From assembly GCA_035539175.1 (NCBI GenBank), contig DATLIY010000008.1, positions 744,001 through 808,000 on the forward strand: DNA of 64,000 nt, in the 5' to 3' direction. Below, piece by piece: positions 35,167 to 44,651 of the stretch; position 1 is the stretch's first letter, and each line of letters starts with the position of its first letter. Both the position numbers and the translations under genes were made by a program. Source of the DNA: Acidisarcina sp. (GTDB lineage: Bacteria; Acidobacteriota; Terriglobia; Terriglobales; Acidobacteriaceae). The notes under the pieces were generated by a model. That model searched no databases, was not told the DNA's origin, and saw only the letters and a list, made by a program, of their open reading frames with translations.

Positions 35167-37710
35167 CTACTTCGCCGTGACCTGAGCCCGGCTTCCCCCA
35201 TTCTCGTCCCCATTCTCCGGCATCTCTTCCTCCACCACCAGCTCGTCCACGGAGATGTCGAGCAGGGTTCCCAACTCGTGAAAGCTCGCGGTCCACAGCT
35301 CCCGGTCGATCGGAGCCAGAGTCGCAACCTCTGCGCGGGAGATCATCAGAGTGTCATGCCAGATGTTCTGCGCCTGCCATAGGTTCAGTTCAAACGGCAA
35401 CACCCGCAGCGCACGGGCGATGACCACCGCGTTATTGAGCGCGGTCGTATCCATCGGTTTGGCGTGCAACTGCACCATGGCGCGCTTCATGCGTTGATCG
35501 GCAAGATAGCTCAGGAGGTTGGTATCGAGCGTCACCACATCGGCGGCTGCCTGGCCCAGCAGCGAGCGCATCTGGATCGCATCGATCGGATCGCTCTCCA
35601 GAGCGTTCCGCAGTCCTGCATTGATGGCAAACCCTGCTGCCAGGCTGAGTGCCGGGGGCTTCGGCAAGCCGCTTTCGCTCAGGAAGTGCAACAGCGAGGC
35701 ATGCGCCTCGTAGATCGTGCAAAGACTGTTCTCTACCTCCCGCAGGGTGGAGTTCAGAATCAGTTGCAGAATGCGTCTCTGCTCGTCGGTAAACAGCGAG
35801 GTCAGCGAATAGCCCGCGGTGCCGAAGTAGCGGTCGACGATCCGCACCACCTGGGGCAAATCTGCATGCAACGCTGCTGTTTGCACGCTTTCGAGAAGCC
35901 GCGCGTACTCTTCGGCTTCCCCTGTGTAGCGCCTGACTCCCGCGCTGATGTTCTGGTCGCCAAAGTGGAGCACGGCAAAGGAAAGATCCTTCCACTCGCA
36001 GGTGATCCTTGACGTCACTCGCGCCCGGCCCACCACCACCCGGCCATGGCCGGAGGTAAGGACCTCGTAGGCCTGGCGGTGAATCTTGTAACAAAACAGC
36101 TGCGTATCTTCCGGGTAGGTGTCGAACACCGAACTGATGGCGTAGTGGGCGCCCACTTTCTCCAGGTCTACCTGCATCTTCTTCACTCTGCGCCGGTAGA
36201 TCTCGAATCCATCGCCTTCCTTGGGATCGTTGCTCTTCGCCTCCCGCAGACGGAGCAGGAATTCCGTCTCCAGCAGCGCCCCTGTCTCGGGAAAGATCTC
36301 GCTGGCCAACTGAATCATCCGGCTCGCATAGGAGATGACCTGCACCGTCTCAATGCCGGAGATGTCATCGAAGAACCATCCGCAGCTGGTATACATCAGC
36401 TGCGCCTGCCGCTGAATCTCCATCAGCTTCAGAGCGGTTATGCGATCGCTTTCCGAGAGGCGCGCCCTGCCATACCGCGCAAAAAATCGCTCCACAGAGG
36501 CTCGGCTGCGATCGAGAATCACATCAATATACGCATCCCGTGCCGCCCAGACATCCTCGAACAGGCGGTCGCCCAACTGCCGGGTTGGCGCAATCACCGC
36601 ATCGCGCAGCGCGTCCAGCGCCTCTCGCAGCGGCTTGCGCCACTTCTGGTTCCACCCCGGGTGGCCGCCATTGCAGCCGCAGTCGGAGCGCCAGCGCTCG
36701 ACACCGTGGGAGCAGCTCCAGCTTGTGTTTTCCACGATCTGCGCCTCATACGTCGGCGGCGCAATGGTCAGGTACTCCCCATAGTTGGTCAGCTTCGCCC
36801 ACTGCTGATCCTCAATCGACTTCAGCGCATACGAGAGGGCCATCTCCCCATGGCGATGGTGGTGCCCATAGCTCTCGCCATCGGTAGCTACATGCACCAG
36901 TTGAGGACCAGTGGCATCTTCAGCGAAGCCCTCCATCAGCCGTGCCGCAAAGGCCTCTCCGCTGTTCAGTAATCCTTCAAAGGCAATCGCCCGGGATCGC
37001 GGCCCGTCGTAGAAAAACACCGCGAGGCTGCGGCCGCTGGGGAAGCGCACCAGGTAGGGCATGGTCGTGTCGACCGTTGCGTGAGGGGTCTCCGTCCACT
37101 CAGCCTCTTCCGCCTCGCCGATCTCCTCGTCTTCCATTGCCAGCGGCCGGACCCGCGCACACTGGTGCGGCGCCAGAACGGTGAACAGGATGCCATGCTC
37201 GGCCAATAATTCCAGCGTCTCGGAGTCCGCTGCCGTCTCCGCCAGCCACATGCCCTCCGGCTTGCGCTGGAAGCGTTTTTCGAAGTCCGCGATTCCCCAG
37301 CGGATCTGGGTCTGCTTGTCCTGCCTGGAAGCCAGCGGCAGGATCGCGTGGTTGTATACCTGCGCCATCGCCGAGCCGTGGCCGCCGAAGCGGCCCTGAC
37401 TCAATCGGTCCCCCTCGAGAATCATGCGGTAGGTTCGGGGCGCATTCTCCTCCAGCCACGACAGCAGCGTGGGCCCGAAATCAAAGCTGATCCGGGAGTA
37501 GTTGTTCAGAATGCGGATGATCTGTTTCCTGCCGTTGATGATGCGCGAGGCCCCATTCACCGCATAACATTCGGCGGTGATGCGGTCATTCCAGTCGTGG
37601 TATGGCGCGGCGCCATCCTGGATCTCGACCGTCTCCAGCCAGGCATTCTCCCGCGGCGGCTGATAAAAATGGCCGTGCGTGCAGATGTAGCGCGTTTCTG
37701 CAGAGTTCAT
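35167..37710 (-). CDS. Glycoside hydrolase family 57 protein with DUF3536
   Basis: An 847-residue protein. The N-terminal GH57 (beta/alpha)7 barrel begins YICTHGHFYQPPREN (H12, H14). The nucleophile is E158 in EGMWLAETA and the likely acid/base is D277 in ATDGESYGHHH. The rest, from about residue 300, is the DUF3536 region with WSCSHGVERWRSDCGC and its cysteine cluster. GH57 enzymes act on alpha-glucans, such as amylopullulanase or branching enzyme; the activity of this subfamily is not established as far as I know. AAAGGA lies six bases before the ATG. Confidence 0.88.
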   Translation of the reverse strand: MNSAETRYICTHGHFYQPPRENAWLETVEIQDGAAPYHDWNDRITAECYAVNGASRIINGRKQIIRILNNYSRISFDFGPTLLSWLEENAPRTYRMILEGDRLSQGRFGGHGSAMAQVYNHAILPLASRQDKQTQIRWGIADFEKRFQRKPEGMWLAETAADSETLELLAEHGILFTVLAPHQCARVRPLAMEDEEIGEAEEAEWTETPHATVDTTMPYLVRFPSGRSLAVFFYDGPRSRAIAFEGLLNSGEAFAARLMEGFAEDATGPQLVHVATDGESYGHHHRHGEMALSYALKSIEDQQWAKLTNYGEYLTIAPPTYEAQIVENTSWSCSHGVERWRSDCGCNGGHPGWNQKWRKPLREALDALRDAVIAPTRQLGDRLFEDVWAARDAYIDVILDRSRASVERFFARYGRARLSESDRITALKLMEIQRQAQLMYTSCGWFFDDISGIETVQVISYASRMIQLASEIFPETGALLETEFLLRLREAKSNDPKEGDGFEIYRRRVKKMQVDLEKVGAHYAISSVFDTYPEDTQLFCYKIHRQAYEVLTSGHGRVVVGRARVTSRITCEWKDLSFAVLHFGDQNISAGVRRYTGEAEEYARLLESVQTAALHADLPQVVRIVDRYFGTAGYSLTSLFTDEQRRILQLILNSTLREVENSLCTIYEAHASLLHFLSESGLPKPPALSLAAGFAINAGLRNALESDPIDAIQMRSLLGQAAADVVTLDTNLLSYLADQRMKRAMVQLHAKPMDTTALNNAVVIARALRVLPFELNLWQAQNIWHDTLMISRAEVATLAPIDRELWTASFHELGTLLDISVDELVVEEEMPENGDENGGSRAQVTAK

Positions 37711-37861
37711 GAGGATCCTTTACCCCTCTAGAGTACTTCCTCATCTGGCAGGGCTGCGGCGCATAGGTATCTCCCGATGCTCCCGGAGAAGCAGACAAAG
37801 ACTGGCCGACGGACTAACTTACTGATTCCAAAAAGGCCCCCAAAAAGCGACCGGAAGGGAT

Positions 37862-38551
37862 CTAGGAAGGGATCATCGTTCCGTCTGCCAGATCGCAGGC
37901 CCGCCAAAGGTACCAGCTTGCCACGGAGCGCCACGGCTTCCACCGCTTGCCGCGTTTCTCCATCTCCGCCGGAGTTGGCAGCATCGCCGCCGTTACCGTC
38001 TTCTCTCCCTTCGGCAGCTTGCCAAAGGTCAGGGCAAATCCCCGCCGTACTCCGTAGTCGCTTACCGGCAGCACATCCGGTCGTCCCAGGCGGAAGATCA
38101 GCAGCATCTCCACGGTCCAGGGTCCGATGCCTCGCACCTCAGTCAGGCGCTCGACGATCTCCGCATCGCTCAGACGGCGAATCTGCGCCAGCGTGGGCAC
38201 GGTTCCATCCAGCGTCTTCGCCGCCAGGTCGCGGATCGCCAGGGTCTTTGCGGCGGAGAGGCCGGCTGCGCGCAGCAATTCGTCCGGAACAGCAACTATC
38301 TGCTCCGGTTGGGGATGAATTTCTCCAAATATCGTCAGTAGTCGGCGCAAAATAGCCGCAGCAGCTTTGCCGTGGAGTTGCTGATACACAATCGACTCCA
38401 GCAGCGCCTCGAACGGGGAGTGCGAGCTTTTCGTCCGCAGAGTGAAAGGACCCGCCTGCGCAATCAGCCGTCCCAGCCGAGGGTCAGCCTGCGCCAGTTG
38501 TTCACAGGCAAGGGACGCGTTGTACCGTACTGGACGACGGCCATCGTTCAT
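37862..38551 (-). CDS. DNA-3-methyladenine glycosylase II-like (HhH-GPD, AlkA type)
   Basis: A 229-residue base-excision glycosylase for alkylated bases. It carries the helix-hairpin-helix RGIGPWTVEMLLIF and the catalytic aspartate D165 in PVSDYGVRRG, with no C-terminal Fe-S cysteine cluster. The frame is open upstream to 38794, but that region is antisense to the aldehyde dehydrogenase; the ATG at 38551 gives a normal length. It is shorter than E. coli AlkA and closer to the single-domain form. Divergent from the aldehyde dehydrogenase across 40 bp. Confidence 0.9.
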   Translation of the reverse strand: MNDGRRPVRYNASLACEQLAQADPRLGRLIAQAGPFTLRTKSSHSPFEALLESIVYQQLHGKAAAAILRRLLTIFGEIHPQPEQIVAVPDELLRAAGLSAAKTLAIRDLAAKTLDGTVPTLAQIRRLSDAEIVERLTEVRGIGPWTVEMLLIFRLGRPDVLPVSDYGVRRGFALTFGKLPKGEKTVTAAMLPTPAEMEKRGKRWKPWRSVASWYLWRACDLADGTMIPS

Positions 38552-38591
38552 ACCAGTTGAGTGTATATGGATCAGTCGAAAGGGAAAACGC

Positions 38592-40124
38592 ATGACCAGC
38601 AAGCGACCTGGCAAGCAGCCACCAGCGAAAAAAACGGCTCGTGCAACCACCGGCAAGAAGCCGAAGACCACAAAAACCGCATCAGCGCGGCCGGCAAAAC
38701 TCGACGTCACACCTTTTCTGCTCAGCGGTAAGCCGCACACTTCCGGCGAGTTGCTCCCGGTCCACTCCCCCTGGGACAACTCCGTTGTGGGCACAGTGCC
38801 GGTAGCGACCCGCGTTCAGGCTCTGCTGGCCGTCCACGCGGCGGAAAAAATCTTCCCCGTCACCCGCGCCATTCCCGCTTACCAGCGGCAGCACATCCTC
38901 TCCGTCATCAGCCGGCGGCTGGTTGCCGAGCGGGATTCTCTGGCCGCCACCATCGTTGCCGAGGCGGGCAAGCCCATCCGTACCGCGCTCGCCGAGGTCG
39001 ATCGTGCCGCCTTTACGTTCCAGGTTGCAGCCGCAGAGGTGGTTCGCCAGGAAGGGGAAGTGCTTCCCCTCGATCTGTTGCCCGGCGCGGAAGGCCGCTG
39101 GGGCATGCTGCGCCGCTTTCCCATCGGGCCTGTGTTCGCCATTACGCCCTTCAACTTCCCCCTGAACCTGGTTGCCCATAAGCTGGCGCCTGCCATCGCC
39201 GCCGGCTGCCCTGTCCTGCTCAAGCCCTCTCCGCGGACACCTCTCAGCGCGCTGGCGCTCGGGCGCATCGTGCTCGAAGCCGGCTGGCCCATCGAGGCTC
39301 TCTCCGTTCTCCCCATGGCCACCGAAGACGCCGAGTGGCTCGTCGAATTCGAGGACCGCCTCAAAGTACTCAGTTTTACTGGAAGCGCTGCCGTAGGCTG
39401 GAGGCTCAAGGCACTCGCCGGATCCAAGCACGTGGTTCTCGAACTTGGCGGAAATGCCGCCATGATCGTGCACGGGGATTGCGGCGACCTCGACCCCATC
39501 GTCGCCAGGGCCGTCGCCGGAGCCTTCAGCTATTCCGGCCAAAGCTGTATCTCTGTCCAGCGCATCTTCGTCGAGCGCCCAATCTTTCAGACCTTTACGT
39601 GGAAGATGGTCGAGAGCACCGCGAAGATTGTCTGCGGCGATCCGGCCAGCGACTTCACCGACGTCGGCCCGGTTATACAAGAGGCGGACGCGGAGCGCAT
39701 CGTCTCCTGGATTGAGGAAGCTCGCCATCAGGGAGCGAAGGTTCTTGCCGGAGGCGGCCGCACCAACTCGCTCGTCGAACCCACCATCCTCTCCGGCACC
39801 AAAAGTCCCATGAAAGTGGTCGATCAGGAGATCTTTGGACCCGTTGTTGACATTGAAGCCTATGACGACTTTGATTCCGCCCTGCAACGTGTCAATCATT
39901 CCCGCTTCGGCCTTCAGGCCGGACTCTTTACCCGCGATGCAGGACGCATCCAGCGAGCCTATGAAACGCTCGATGTCGGCGCTGTCATTGTGGGCGATAG
40001 CCCATCCTGGCGCATCGACTCCATGCCCTACGGCGGAGTCAAGCAATCCGGCGAAGGACGCGAAGGCGTGCGCTGGGCTATCCGGGAAATGACACAGTCA
40101 AGGTTACTTGTTATGGCTCTATAA
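38592..40124 (+). CDS. NAD(P)-dependent aldehyde dehydrogenase with lysine-rich N-terminus
   Basis: A 510-residue ALDH-superfamily enzyme. The cofactor/active-site motifs are TPFNFPLN (N188), VLLKPSP, ELGGN (E284) and YSGQSCISVQR with the nucleophile C319. The substrate is not evident. Residues 1-36 are a lysine, alanine, threonine, proline-rich extension (TSKRPGKQPPAKKTARATT...), absent from typical ALDHs and reminiscent of histone H1-like tails. AAAGGGAA lies just before the ATG at 38592. Confidence 0.9.
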   Translation: MTSKRPGKQPPAKKTARATTGKKPKTTKTASARPAKLDVTPFLLSGKPHTSGELLPVHSPWDNSVVGTVPVATRVQALLAVHAAEKIFPVTRAIPAYQRQHILSVISRRLVAERDSLAATIVAEAGKPIRTALAEVDRAAFTFQVAAAEVVRQEGEVLPLDLLPGAEGRWGMLRRFPIGPVFAITPFNFPLNLVAHKLAPAIAAGCPVLLKPSPRTPLSALALGRIVLEAGWPIEALSVLPMATEDAEWLVEFEDRLKVLSFTGSAAVGWRLKALAGSKHVVLELGGNAAMIVHGDCGDLDPIVARAVAGAFSYSGQSCISVQRIFVERPIFQTFTWKMVESTAKIVCGDPASDFTDVGPVIQEADAERIVSWIEEARHQGAKVLAGGGRTNSLVEPTILSGTKSPMKVVDQEIFGPVVDIEAYDDFDSALQRVNHSRFGLQAGLFTRDAGRIQRAYETLDVGAVIVGDSPSWRIDSMPYGGVKQSGEGREGVRWAIREMTQSRLLVMAL

Positions 40125-40158
40125 AAAATCGTGCTGCAATTTTGCGGCATGATTTTTG
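40123..40158 (+). terminator. Terminator after the aldehyde dehydrogenase gene
   Basis: AAAAATCGTGC pairs with GCATGATTTTT through one G-U pair, giving an A-run before and T-run after the stem. It can work in both directions and begins at the stop codon. Confidence 0.75.
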
Positions 40159-40464
40159 CCGTGTCAGCCGGCTTTCCAGGCGAGCGCGAAAGTGCATCTG
40201 AACCGCATAAAAGCTGGGGTTTAGCGTGCTCTCGCGGAGTGCCTTGCCATGCCTCTCTCCTGCCGCCAATCTGTCCCTCGAATGTGTGAATTTTCTTCAT
40301 ATCTCAATGGAGTGGTCAGGGATAACTTGCCAAAGACTTCTCCGCTGCTATATTTTTTTGCAACGGAGATTTGTCCGACGAATTTCTTGCCCTAAAAACA
40401 GGTTGTGAACATCGCAGTGTTCAGCATTCAAACTTAACGACTTTGAGGAAGCAGGACTGCACTC
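40159..40464. other. Promoter region of the act-cta operon
   Basis: About 300 bp without a gene. It contains an inverted repeat at 40406-40423 and a CTCCG/CGGAG hairpin around a T-rich loop near 40349-40378. Both AGGA (about 10 bp before the ATG) and GAGGA further upstream could serve as the actA ribosome binding site. Confidence 0.45.
40406..40423. promoter_or_regulatory. Inverted repeat upstream of actA
   Basis: TGAACA and TGTTCA form a perfect 6-bp inverted repeat with a 6-bp spacer, 42 bp before the actA ATG. It may be an operator for the respiratory operon; no regulator is adjacent. Confidence 0.4.
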
Positions 40465-41313
40465 ATGGCGCAGATTTTTGACCGCAGCTCGAACGCGCTG
40501 GCCCGGATGAGCCTGGTTTTAACCGGCCTCATCGTCATCGCGTTGGGTGTGACGCTCGATCAGTTGCAACGGTCGCCCTGGGTGACCCGGCAGGGGCAGC
40601 GCGCCGATCAGCCTGTCCCCTTCAGCCACAAACACCATGTCCAGGGATTGGGCCTGCAATGCCAGTACTGTCATACCTCGGTCGAGAAATCGAGCTATGC
40701 CGGCATTCCGCCCACCAAGACCTGTATCAACTGCCATGCGCAGATCTGGACGAATGCCAATCTGCTGCTGCCGGTTCGTACCTCCTGGGCGATGGGCAAC
40801 TCCATCACCTGGACCAAGGTGCACGATCTCCCCGATTACGCCTACTTCAACCACTCCATCCATGTGAATAAGGGCCTGGGCTGCTCCACCTGCCATGGCC
40901 GCGTGGACGAGATGCCGCTGATGTATCAGCAGAACACCCTGCAGATGGAGTGGTGCCTCAACTGCCATCGCAATCCGGCGAAGAACCTACGTCCCACGAC
41001 TGAGATCTACAACATGGCCTGGCAATCGCCGACGACGGACAAGCCCGTCTGGTGCACCACCAGCGGCCTCAAGTCGGGCATACCCACCGCGCAGACAGTG
41101 AATTGCGTGACGACGGACCCGGCTCCAGGCGGAGTGCAGGCTGCTTCGCTTGCAATGCTTCCGGCCAGCCAGCGGAGCGTCGCCGCAATCGTCCCGGCCT
41201 CGCTCAGCTATACGCGGTTTACCAGCCAGGACGCTCTCGGCAAATATCTGCTCCAGCAGTACAACATTCGATCGCCGCGGGAGTTGAGCAGTTGCGAGGT
41301 GTGCCACCGATGA
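40465..41313 (+). CDS. actA: ActA, pentaheme cytochrome c of alternative complex III
   Basis: A 282-residue membrane-anchored multiheme cytochrome. One N-terminal helix (MSLVLTGLIVIALGVTLDQL) is followed by five CxxCH sites: CQYCH (66-70), CINCH (87-91), CSTCH (140-144), CLNCH (164-168), CEVCH (277-281). This is the pattern of ActA, which transfers electrons within alternative complex III, the menaquinol:cytochrome c or oxidase oxidoreductase that replaces bc1. The last heme motif is four residues from the C-terminus. Its stop overlaps actB (ATGA). Confidence 0.95.
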   Translation: MAQIFDRSSNALARMSLVLTGLIVIALGVTLDQLQRSPWVTRQGQRADQPVPFSHKHHVQGLGLQCQYCHTSVEKSSYAGIPPTKTCINCHAQIWTNANLLLPVRTSWAMGNSITWTKVHDLPDYAYFNHSIHVNKGLGCSTCHGRVDEMPLMYQQNTLQMEWCLNCHRNPAKNLRPTTEIYNMAWQSPTTDKPVWCTTSGLKSGIPTAQTVNCVTTDPAPGGVQAASLAMLPASQRSVAAIVPASLSYTRFTSQDALGKYLLQQYNIRSPRELSSCEVCHR

Positions 41314-44300
41314 GCAGCAGCCAGAACCCGCACAACCTGGGCACAAACAACCCTTTCACGGTCCATGCAACGGCAGATAAGGTGAGCAACGATATCGTGG
41401 GAAATTTCGACAGCCCCAGTGATCCTCGCGAAAGGCAGCACCTGGAGTCCCCTGCGCCCCTGACGCCCGAGGCTGCTGCGGAGCTGGTCACCATCGCCGC
41501 TGCTCCGATGCATGCCTCCGAGCTGAAGCAGAGCCCGCAGGCCAACGCGCTCACGCTCGAAGCGGCCCGCGAACAGCTCAGCGGCAAGAAGGGGAAGAAG
41601 TATTGGCGCAGCCTGGATGAGCTCGCCGATACTCCGGCCTTCCACGAGATGCTGGGTCGCGAGTTTCCCTCGCAGGCATCGGAGTGGGTCGATCCCGTCT
41701 CCCGTCGCGGATTCCTCAAGTTGATGAGCGCCTCGCTTGCGCTGGCCGGCCTCTCCGGTTGCACCAAGCAGCCCGACGAGCCCATCTATCCCTACATCAA
41801 GCAGCCGGAAGACCTCATCCTCGGCAAGCCTGTCTACTTTGCTACCGCGCATCCGTTTCCCATGGGAGCGGTTCCGCTGCTGGTCAAGAGTGACGCCTAC
41901 CGGCCCATCAAGCTGGACGGCAATCCAGAGCACCCCTACAATCGCGGCGCCTCGGACGCAATCACGCAGGGCACGCTGCTGGGCCTCTATGATCCCGATC
42001 GTTCGCCGCATGTCACCTTCCGCGGCGAAACCAGCGAGTGGCCCGCATTTCAGTCCGCGCTCCGCGCCAAGCTCGCGGAGAAGAAGTCTTCCGGCGGAGC
42101 AGGCATCGCCTTCCTCTCCAGCACGATCACCTCTCCCACGCTGGCGGGGCAGTGGAAGAAGGCGCAGGCCCTCTATCCCAACCTCAAGCTGGTGCAGTAC
42201 GACCCTGTCAATCGAGACTCCGCCTATGCCGCCTCCAAGGCTGCCTTTGGCGAGTATCTCGATGCTCAGTATCGGCTCAATGCCGCCGACGTGATCGTTT
42301 CGCTCGACGCCGATTTTCTCTCCGGCATCGCACATCCCGGCTTCCTCAAGCTGGCTGCCGATTATGCTCGCCGCCGCAAGCTCGAACCCGGCGTGGAGAT
42401 GAATCGCTTCTACGCCGTGGAGAGCACCACCACCACGACCGGACTCAAGGCCGAGCATCGTCTCACCCTTAAGGCCTCGCAGGTGGCAGATTTTGCGGCT
42501 GCACTTGCGGCCGCTGTGGGTGCCGGTTCCTCGTCGGTTCCGGCTCTGAGCACGGAAGCGCAAAAGTTTCTCCAGGCGGTTGCCAAGGATCTCAAAGCGC
42601 ACGCCGGAAGCTCCGTGGTTATTCCAGGCGAGCAGCAGCCGGCAGCCGTGCATCTGGCTGCCATCGCTATCAACCAGGCACTCGGCAATGTCGGTAAGAC
42701 GGTGGTCTACACCGAGACGGTGAACCCCATGCCCGCCGAGCAGAACGCCGACCTTCGCGCCCTGGTTGCCGATATGAACGCAGGCAAGGTGGAGTGGCTC
42801 GTCGTCCTCAACGCCAATCCGCTGTATGACGCACCTGCGGATCTGGATTTTGAGAGCGCGCTGAATAAGGTCGGCATGCTGGCTCATCTTGGCTCGCATC
42901 TCGACGAGACCGGCCAGCTTGCGCAGTGGCACATCAACTCCACCCATTATCTTGAGATGTGGTCCGACGCTCGCGCCTATGACGGCACGGTGACCATCAT
43001 CCAGCCGATGATCGATCCGCTCTACGGCGGCCACTCGGCACACGATGTTCTGCAGTCCCTGCTGGATCTCCCGAATCTTTCCGCTTACGAAGCCGTCCGT
43101 GAGACATGGAGGCCCGTGCTCAAGGGGGATTTCGAACTCTCCTGGCGCAAGGCTCTCCACGCAGGTTTCATTGAGGATACGGCCTTTGCGCCGAAGACGG
43201 TCTCTGCCAAACCTGCTGCGGCGTTGCCCGCTGCGGCTGCCGGCGGCGATGGCTTTGAAGTGATCTTCCGTCCCGATCCGAACCTATACGATGGCCGCTA
43301 CTCCAACATCGGCTGGCTGCAGGAGCTGCCCAAGCCTGTCACCAATCTCTCCTGGGATAATGCGGCTCTGGTCAGCATGGATACCATGGGCAAGCTCAAG
43401 GCGACCGAGGCGGACATCCTCGAAATTGAGGTGAAAGGGAGAAAGGTTCTCGCGCCCGTCCTCGTCATGCCCGGCCACCCGGAGGACAGCATCACGGTTT
43501 ATCTAGGGTATGGCCGCCGTCAGGCAGGCCGCGTGGGCAGTGGAGCCGGATTCGACAGCTATGCCATCCGCACCTCGGATGCGCCGCTGATTGCCACCGG
43601 AGCGCGGGTCCGCAACACCGGCAAGCGCTGGGAACTCGCCGTGACCAAGAGCCACTATGGCGATCATCGCTCAGTTGCCAACGGTGGCGATGGCAGCGGC
43701 ACGCACTCGATGGAAGGGAACGAGGCGCTGGATCGCGGCATCATTCGCTACGCCACGCTGGAGGAGTTCCGCGCCAATCCCGAGTTCGCGCACGTGGGCC
43801 GCGAAGCGCCCGCGAAGGACGACAGCCTCTTCCCCGGCTTCAGCTATGACAAGAATGCCTGGGGGATGGCCATCGATCTCAACTCCTGCATCGGCTGCAA
43901 CGCATGCGTCGTCAGCTGCTACGCTGAGAACAACATTGCCGTTGTCGGCAAGCAGCAGGTCATGATCGGCCGCAACATGCAGTGGCTGCGGATCGATACC
44001 TACTTTGAAGGCGATCTCTCTGCTCCCCAGGCGCACTTCCAGCCCATGACCTGCCAGCACTGCGAGAACGCTCCCTGCGAACAGGTCTGCCCGGTTGGAG
44101 CCACGGTGCATACGCCGGAGGGCCTCAACACGATGGTCTACAACCGTTGCGTTGGCACGAGGTATTGCTCCAACAACTGCCCCTATAAGGTGCGCCGCTT
44201 CAACTTCCTCCTCTTCTCTGACTTTGAAACTGAGAGCCTGAAGCTGATGCGCAATCCCGATGTCTCCGTGCGTAGCCGCGGCGTCATGGAGAAGTGCTCC

Positions 44301-44585
44301 TATTGCGTGCAGCGCATCAACGCCGCCAAGATTGAGGCCGACAAGGAAAACCGGCAGATTCGCGACGGCGAGATTGTGACCGCCTGCCAGCAGGCCTGCC
44401 CGACACATGCCATCGAATTCGGCAATATCAAGGACAAGAACAGCCGCGTCGCAAAGCTCAAAGCCCAGCAGCGGAACTACCAGGTGCTCGCGGACATCAA
44501 CACGCGTCCCCGCACCAGCTACACCGCTGGCGTCATCAACCCGAACCCGGAACTATCGCCGGCGCACTCCGTGCAGAGCAGCTAG
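41310..44585 (+). CDS. actB: ActB, Fe-S and molybdopterin-fold subunit of alternative complex III
   Basis: A 1,091-residue fusion protein. Residues 131-137 are a Tat-type SRRGFLK signal after a long N-terminal extension, as is usual for ActB. A molybdopterin-oxidoreductase-like domain follows; in this family it is known to lack the metal. The C-terminal ferredoxin-like part has four cysteine groups: CIGCNACVVSC, CQHCENAPCEQVC, CVGTRYCSNNC and CSYC...CQQAC, giving one [3Fe-4S] and three [4Fe-4S] clusters in characterised complexes. The ATG at 41310 overlaps the actA stop; a longer frame to 41052 is antisense noise. Confidence 0.96.
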   Translation: MSSSQNPHNLGTNNPFTVHATADKVSNDIVGNFDSPSDPRERQHLESPAPLTPEAAAELVTIAAAPMHASELKQSPQANALTLEAAREQLSGKKGKKYWRSLDELADTPAFHEMLGREFPSQASEWVDPVSRRGFLKLMSASLALAGLSGCTKQPDEPIYPYIKQPEDLILGKPVYFATAHPFPMGAVPLLVKSDAYRPIKLDGNPEHPYNRGASDAITQGTLLGLYDPDRSPHVTFRGETSEWPAFQSALRAKLAEKKSSGGAGIAFLSSTITSPTLAGQWKKAQALYPNLKLVQYDPVNRDSAYAASKAAFGEYLDAQYRLNAADVIVSLDADFLSGIAHPGFLKLAADYARRRKLEPGVEMNRFYAVESTTTTTGLKAEHRLTLKASQVADFAAALAAAVGAGSSSVPALSTEAQKFLQAVAKDLKAHAGSSVVIPGEQQPAAVHLAAIAINQALGNVGKTVVYTETVNPMPAEQNADLRALVADMNAGKVEWLVVLNANPLYDAPADLDFESALNKVGMLAHLGSHLDETGQLAQWHINSTHYLEMWSDARAYDGTVTIIQPMIDPLYGGHSAHDVLQSLLDLPNLSAYEAVRETWRPVLKGDFELSWRKALHAGFIEDTAFAPKTVSAKPAAALPAAAAGGDGFEVIFRPDPNLYDGRYSNIGWLQELPKPVTNLSWDNAALVSMDTMGKLKATEADILEIEVKGRKVLAPVLVMPGHPEDSITVYLGYGRRQAGRVGSGAGFDSYAIRTSDAPLIATGARVRNTGKRWELAVTKSHYGDHRSVANGGDGSGTHSMEGNEALDRGIIRYATLEEFRANPEFAHVGREAPAKDDSLFPGFSYDKNAWGMAIDLNSCIGCNACVVSCYAENNIAVVGKQQVMIGRNMQWLRIDTYFEGDLSAPQAHFQPMTCQHCENAPCEQVCPVGATVHTPEGLNTMVYNRCVGTRYCSNNCPYKVRRFNFLLFSDFETESLKLMRNPDVSVRSRGVMEKCSYCVQRINAAKIEADKENRQIRDGEIVTACQQACPTHAIEFGNIKDKNSRVAKLKAQQRNYQVLADINTRPRTSYTAGVINPNPELSPAHSVQSS

Positions 44586-44651
44586 CGCGCTCTTTCATGG
44601 GAATGACAAGGCAGTCAGGAAATCCGCTCTACTGAAGAGGTTGAACTCAGC

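Noticed and set aside
41208-43160. 650-codon ORF antisense to actB
   Set aside because: Composition artefact of GC-rich coding sequence; no domain seen.
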